Assembly: GCF_000143415.4 (NCBI RefSeq)
Contig: NW_003314322.1
Span: 685,213-749,212, forward strand
Direction: 5' to 3'
Origin: Selaginella moellendorffii
Lineage: Eukaryota > Streptophyta > Lycopodiopsida > Selaginellales > Selaginellaceae
Length of the DNA: 64,000 nt
This document shows positions 59,488 through 64,000 of this stretch, one piece after another. The translations under genes and the position numbers were made by a program. Numbering within the stretch: the stretch's first letter is position 1; every line of letters begins with the position of its first letter. Under the pieces are notes generated by a model. It was not told the origin of the DNA. It ran no database searches and worked only from the letters and a program-made list of their open reading frames with translations.

Positions 59488-59729
59488 CTAGAACTCCTCC
59501 TCCAGATCGTCGCCAAGCCTCTCTTCTCTGATCGGCGCTGCTGGAATTTGCTCCACCTCGTCCACTCTCCCAAACTTCTCATTGAACCCGGGCTGCCGCT
59601 TGAGCCAAGACATATGCGCCTACAAACGAAGAAAAGAAAGAGGTCTCTTGCCTCTAAATCATCTTCGCAAACCTGTAACGCGGCAGCCCAGATGATGAGA
59701 ACAGTAGCCGCGATCGCTCTCTTGTTCAT
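59488..59729 (-). CDS. Membrane microprotein B (62 residues)
   Basis: Exon 1 59673-59729 and exon 2 59488-59619 join in phase 0 (CAG|GTTTGC ... TTTGTAG) to give 62 residues. Like microprotein A it has a short basic N terminus, one helix (about residues 5-22, AIAATVLIIWAAALQ), an intron at the same place after the WAAxxQ motif, a short basic stretch (WLKRQPG), and an acidic tail ending DDLEEEF. It lies 69 bp upstream of A on the same strand. Function unknown. Confidence 0.55.
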
Positions 59730-60508
59730 CCCTCTAAAAGAAAGCTTAAGAAAGGAATATCTTACAATATATTCTTTACACCCTTAGGTTTAATCTAGTG
59801 ACTGCTCAAGAGTTTAGAGATGCAAGAGTTTAGAGATGCTCTTCCAAATGAGAAGGATCGCGGTTTTACCATAGCGCTGCCTCCATGATTAATTATCGTT
59901 GAGCATGTTGCCAATGGGGTAGCATATGCAATTGCTTTATGCCAGTGCCACCAGACATCACACGGGTGGTATTTATATAAAGACGGACATATGGATTGCT
60001 ATAATCATGTGATAATAGATTTTCCTGTTTTACTTTTTTTTCGTTCCATCTTGATAATTTTTTACACATAGTAAGAAATTTTGATGCAATAATAAGCCTC
60101 AAGTGAAATCACCAAGACTAAAATTTGCAATTACACTACAATTTTATTGCTCATTATTGCCCAAGTGGAAATTTAGACCAAATGTTATATTTTAATACTT
60201 TATTTCACTCTATTATTTATTTATATAACTACTGCTTTGCACTTCTTCAGAGTTCCCTACTGTCTCGTTTTTGTTCTAAATGTTATGTTTTGCTTGAAGC
60301 CTTTTTCTTTACTATGATCCAGTTGCCAAAAAATTGCCTAACTTGCAAGGGCAGAACTCATCACACATTGATATTAATATGGTCAGCATGCAAACTTCAA
60401 GGCTTCTAGATTCTACGTTTAGTGAACTGTCCAATAATAGAATCCTATTCAAATGATATCTATCAACACTTTCCCCCTTTGCCTTATTAAGATGCTTACC
60501 CCATGCTT
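59730..60508. other. AT-rich intergenic region
   Basis: No gene seen. There is a local direct repeat TGCAAGAGTTTAGAGATGC near 59810-59840, otherwise AT-rich sequence with poly-T tracts. Confidence 0.4.
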
Positions 60509-61518
60509 CTAGTGAAACTCGCAATCGTCACTGAGATCGCGATGCCAAATTTTAGCTGCAAACTCGTCCACATCAGGGACGCATGTGTTTCCTTTGTCAA
60601 CACCGGGTGGATCCGCCCACTTAATTAGCGGGTCTGGATCTTCAACCAGAAATGCCATCATTTGCCTTCCCCGAATGACGGTGCCCTCCACTATTCCAAT
60701 CACCATCAGGATGTCCTCGTCGTTGGGCGGATAGAACCTCCAAGTCACCGCCGGCGCGATGTTCCTAGGATAGGCCAGAGTCTCTAAAACAAGAAAGGAA
60801 AATAGGAAAGAAAAGATACCGAACGTCCGTAACCTTGCAGAACTTGTTGCCAGTTTTGTCCTCCTGAAACAGTGAACAAAAGGCTCTCAAAACCTTCCAG
60901 ATTTTCCAAAAGCTTTCTCACGCCATACCTGTGGCTCTCCAACTTGAAGATCCGCATCGCTTGGAGGCGGGAGGTCTCGGTTAACGGTAACATGAAACAG
61001 CCTCCTCACACCGTCCTTGGCCTGCGCATGGTCCACCACACTCTGATCGCGATGCCAGATGCGAGCTACAAACGCATCCACGTCGGGGATGCATGTCTCC
61101 GAAAATCGAACTTTGGGACGAAGAAGCGGCTCGGGATCCTCGATCAGGTAAGCGACTCTGACCATTCCCGGAACCTCGGAATGCATTATTCCCAGCACCA
61201 GCAGCACCCCGTCCGCGTTGGGTGGATAAAACCTCCAGGTGACCCGTATCATACAAATCTTCCTGCTTACACACAATTCCCTTTGTGAGAGAGAGAGAGT
61301 CAAACAAACCTGGTGTCGGTAACAAGGTAGAATTTGTTCCCACATTTATCTGCCTGATCATAGAAGACCAGTCAATTTGAGATTTGAGGAAAAGGCAAAA
61401 ATCAAGAGACCTGTAGCTGGCCAACTTGTAGATCTGAGTCGTTTGGAAGAGGACGAGAAGAGGTGTGCTGCGCTCGCCCAAATACCCTCCTCACTGAGTC
61501 CTTCGCCTGCGCCTCCAT
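60509..61518 (-). CDS. Unrecognised protein of two tandem modules
   Basis: Exons in transcript order: 61411-61518, 61310-61353, 60929-61262, 60820-60863, 60509-60764; 261 residues. The protein is one module of about 125 residues repeated twice. Each copy runs: AQAKD(S/G)VRR(V/L)F, a polar linker, P(N/S)D(S/A)DLQVG, a small exon (DKxGNKFxxVTD), VTWRFYPPN, a hydrophobic strand (LLVLGIM / LMVIGIV), (Y/F)L(I/V)EDP(E/D)PL, (T)C(I/V)PDVD and (A/V)(R/K)IWHRD. The two introns of each copy sit at matching positions and phases (0 and 2). I do not recognise the family; the rhythm resembles small beta-barrel reader domains such as BAH, but that is only a suggestion. The last exon must start at 60764; nearer acceptors break the frame. 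A paralogue begins at 63885. Confidence 0.75.
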
Positions 61519-63098
61519 GCCCTGTTGCCGAATTGCCCTAACGCTTTACGCCGCCATCTCTTATTTATAGAGTAGCTTTACTCACGAGGACTCTCCCCTC
61601 ACAATCCGAGCACGAACAAAAAAACTGTTTGCTCCATTCCCGCAGCGATGAATCATGAGCTAGACATAACACCCTGCCCGGATCGATTTCATGCCTGGAT
61701 AATATGTTCTCTCTCACCATCACACACCATAAAGCTAAGCGAGTCTAGCGAAACTCCTCGACGTCGAATGGCCCAGCGTTGCTCGTGCCTCCCTCCATTC
61801 ACGTAAAATTTCACAAATACAAAGTACAAGCTTAAATACTATTTAGTACTCTTAAAGGCATCATAGGACTGTAGTCACCACCCGTTTTTACCTCCCAACT
61901 ACTACTGTTACCCGGAGGCAGAACGAGCAGGCTACGATCTTGCTTTTCTTTTGGGCGCTTCCGTCGCAGATCGTCCACAAACTTTTCTGTGAACTTGAAG
62001 AAATCTCACATAATGGTATCATAGCGTTCTTGTTTGGTTTGTCCTCATATTTCTTATCGATCCTCACTCGGATTCAAACAGAACCTGAATGGTGTACCTG
62101 ATAGAGCAACCAGTTATTCCTCGTGTAAGGTTTGCGTTTTGATGGAACCAAAACTACATCTGGATCCTCTGTGCTACTCATAGTTAGCATACACATACAG
62201 GCAAAGATAATGATACCTCCCAAATGCCAGGTGATACGCTCACAGTCCGGTGCTCGGCCCTGTCCTTCATTTGTACAAGAACCTGATCGATGCTTTCTGG
62301 TGCTCATGCTGATGGAGAAGCACTTGATGCCGCTTGCCCAAGAGCCTCTTCCATGCCCTCCTCGTACATATACTTGCAGTCAACAGGTGTCCATGAAAGG
62401 TACTTAGAAACTCTACTCAAATCCCCATGGGTAGGCTGTGGCCTTCCTTTTCTTCTGTGCCTCCTCTAGAGGTTTTGGCTGGTTCAACAGTTGTAAGAAT
62501 TGATTTATTTCAGAATCACGAATGTGAATGTGACAAATGTTTGGAATTGGAAGCTTCAGTTGCACCAATCAATAGCTTGTTCAAACTGGTGTGGAGGATT
62601 GCCCAAAAGCACTAAGAAATTCTTGAAACCAAAGAATTTCCCTGGAAGTAGCTGAGGTAGCAAGATACTCTACTTTTGTGGAGGAAAGAGCAACATAAAC
62701 TTTCTAGCTTGTTTCAAGCTGGACTATTGTGGATTTATGGCTATTTATGTCGTCTAACAAATTCCTAGCACTATAAACAAAGAGAAAAGCCACCACTTGA
62801 GCCATATGATAATCCAAAAGCAAAAGTTTATTTTACATAATACATCACAGATTTTAGCCAATATGTACAAAATTGGCTAATAGCATATGCCAAATCTTGA
62901 CAGCTGTAGACTATAGCACACATCAAAACTTCCAAAAAAAGGTTTGAAATAGTACCCTTGGCATGGTCTGGTGCTCCTTATTGAAAGGATACTCAAGACT
63001 TTCAAGAATTTGATGTTGCCAAGCTCTATGGGGATTACAATTCATAATTATCAAACTCTTTAGTCAAGTATTGTATGTGAAGATCCTATTAGAGTGAA
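61519..63098. other. Repeat-rich interval with transposon debris
   Basis: Apart from the copia RNase H fragment at 62582-62694 no gene is supported. A minus-strand open frame at 62074-62307 contains the string TEDPDVVL and a preceding ITWHLG, faintly recalling the duplicated module to its left, but I cannot confirm it. Confidence 0.35.
62582..62694 (-). mobile_element. Copia-type RNase H fragment
   Basis: Minus-strand translation gives VALSSTKVEYLATSATSREI followed by LWFQEFLSAFG, matching the conserved ALSSTEAEY block and following helix of Ty1/copia RNase H. The flanks carry stops, so this is a short relic. Confidence 0.65.
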
Positions 63099-63370
63099 TT
63101 CCTGCACGCATACACGCCAGGAACGGAGCCTTATCACCTCTGGAAAGGCCTTGATCGCAGTCTGCTGCATACAAACAGCTCAAAGAAGAACGGTCTCAGG
63201 TTCGTCTTTCTTTTCTCGTTCGTGATTTCCTTGACTGGTTGCTTTGTTCAGGTCACGTGGAAAGCTGTGCAGCGAGTGCTCGGGACCGGATTCTCAGCAG
63301 ACAGCTGCGATGTGAAGCTCGTCGGGACACCATTGACACATGAGCGTTTCTTACGCAGGCATCGTGGTAC
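63099..63370 (+). pseudogene. Carotenoid isomerase-like (CRTISO family) fragment
   Basis: Two exon remnants. 63099-63199 reads FLHAYTPGTEPYHLWKGLDR, then a one-base shift, then AAYKQLKEERSQ. After an intron-like gap (GTTCGT...TTCAG), 63252-63370 reads VTWKAVQRVLGTGF and LVGTPLTHERFLRRHRGT. The last block is diagnostic of CRTISO-type FAD oxidoreductases of carotenoid synthesis. The frameshift and the lack of any other part of the roughly 550-residue enzyme make it a pseudogene fragment. Confidence 0.65.
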
Positions 63371-63884
63371 AAATAATCAAGCTTCTTCAAGGTTTTCTAT
63401 AGCAAAAGCTTTTTGAAGTTTAGCCTTGATCTTATAGTTGTTGCTAATAAAGAGTGAATCATTGTTGTAAATATTAAATTCAAGAATGATAGGAGAAAAT
63501 CCTTCAATTTTGAAGAAAGTGAGATGATATAATAAGTGGTTATACCAGGGTAATATATCATCCAGCAATGAGTGCCAAAAGTAAGCCAAAGACATTGAGG
63601 ATTAACAATGATTTGGGTAACTTGATTGATAAGGTTTTTGTATGCATTTATAGAAATAAAAGTCTTTTGTGCATGTCATTCCCATTGTTTTCAGAAAGCG
63701 TTGATTATCTACCACCATGTTCTAAAGGCTTGTTTAAGGACATAAAGAGCTTTTCTGAGCTTTCACATACAAGATGTTGCTTTCCATGCTAGGTGTAGCC
63801 TTCTATTGAATGTATATATCTTCCGGAAAGCACATAACACACACATGTAACCAAGTACAAGTAAAACAACTTCCAGGGATGATT
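63371..63884. other. AT-rich spacer
   Basis: No recognisable gene between the pseudogene fragment and the partial paralogue at the right edge. Short open frames have no domains. Confidence 0.35.
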
Positions 63885-64000
63885 CTAGTGAAACTCGCAA
63901 TCATCACTGAGATCTCGATGCCAAATTTTAGCTGCAAACTCGTCCACATCAGGGACGCATGTGTTTCCTTTGTCAACACCGGGTGGATCCGCCCACTTAA
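63885..64000 (-). CDS. C-terminal end of a paralogue of the two-module protein (partial)
   Basis: Minus-strand bases from the stop codon at 63885 to the window edge match 60509-60624 with two differences in 116 bp, both silent as far as I can read. They encode the same tail ending KIWHRDLSDDCEFH. The similarity stops a few bases past the stop codon on the left. The rest of this copy lies outside the window. Confidence 0.8.
   Translation of the reverse strand, partial: KWADPPGVDKGNTCVPDVDEFAAKIWHRDLSDDCEFH

Noticed and set aside
60764-60786. Frameshift in the second module of the duplicated protein
   Set aside because: The acceptors ending at 60784 and 60782 break the frame, but the CTAG acceptor before 60764 restores it and gives the VTWRFYPPN block.
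62074-62307. Third, decayed copy of the duplicated module
   Set aside because: Only short strings (ITWHLG, TEDPD) are reminiscent; too weak without an alignment.
1-64000. CRISPR arrays, rRNA genes, bacterial operons
   Set aside because: None seen; gene structure is eukaryotic throughout.

Overview
The window looks like nuclear DNA of a compact land-plant genome, most likely a lycophyte such as Selaginella. Reasons: land-plant families (two SBP-box factors, a class III HD-Zip gene with a miR165/166 site, a PLS-type PPR protein, a CASP-like protein, a plant O-fucosyltransferase family member), very short introns (mostly 50-100 nt), genes a few hundred bases apart, and one decayed Ty3/gypsy element. 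Species identity is inference. Gene models were built by hand from splice signals; every internal junction was checked for reading-frame phase, but none is backed by transcript data.

Layout. 1-3006 (+): long-form tRNase Z, 5' end outside the window. 4964-6854 (+) and 7517-10359 (-): two convergent SBP-box genes, one with a miR156 site and one without. 10360-17274: long non-coding stretch. 17275-19428 (+): intronless PPR protein. 19727-26157: degenerate gypsy element with LTRs and a 3 x 207 bp tandem repeat in its RNase H region. 26158-27091: AT-rich, empty. 27092-28693 (-) and 28981-29681 (+): divergent pair of a Mak32-like PfkB protein and a CASP-like protein. 29857-33627 (-): HD-Zip III in 18 exons, with its miR166 site split by a GC-AG intron. 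33628-37514: mostly non-coding. 37515-37586 (-): tRNA-Pro(CGG). 37740-41549 (-) and 41737-45097 (+): divergent SF3B1 and SMG8. 46232-47464 (+): Yippee-like. 48144-50541 (-): O-fucosyltransferase family. 50754-50826 (+): tRNA-Arg(ACG). 50865-52857 (+): Lines homologue. 53216-54482 (+): Ac45/VOA1-like membrane protein. 54635-55701 (-): TOM2A-like tetraspanin with a CaaX end. 55849-58851 (-): DNA ligase 1. 59097-59729 (-): two tandem genes for roughly 60-residue membrane microproteins. 60509-61518 (-): unrecognised protein made of two tandem copies of one module; a near-identical paralogue starts at the right edge (63885-64000). Between these lie a copia RNase H fragment and a carotenoid-isomerase-like pseudogene fragment.

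Functional themes. Most genes are RNA-processing or housekeeping (tRNase Z, SF3B1, SMG8, DNA ligase 1, two tRNAs) or microRNA-controlled developmental regulators (SBP/miR156, HD-Zip III/miR166). The points most worth checking are the GC-AG intron inside the miR166 site with a competing in-frame GT donor 6 nt downstream, the recurrence of AAG|GC donors (four among about 100 modelled introns), the tandem microprotein pair, and the module-duplicated protein with duplicated intron positions.
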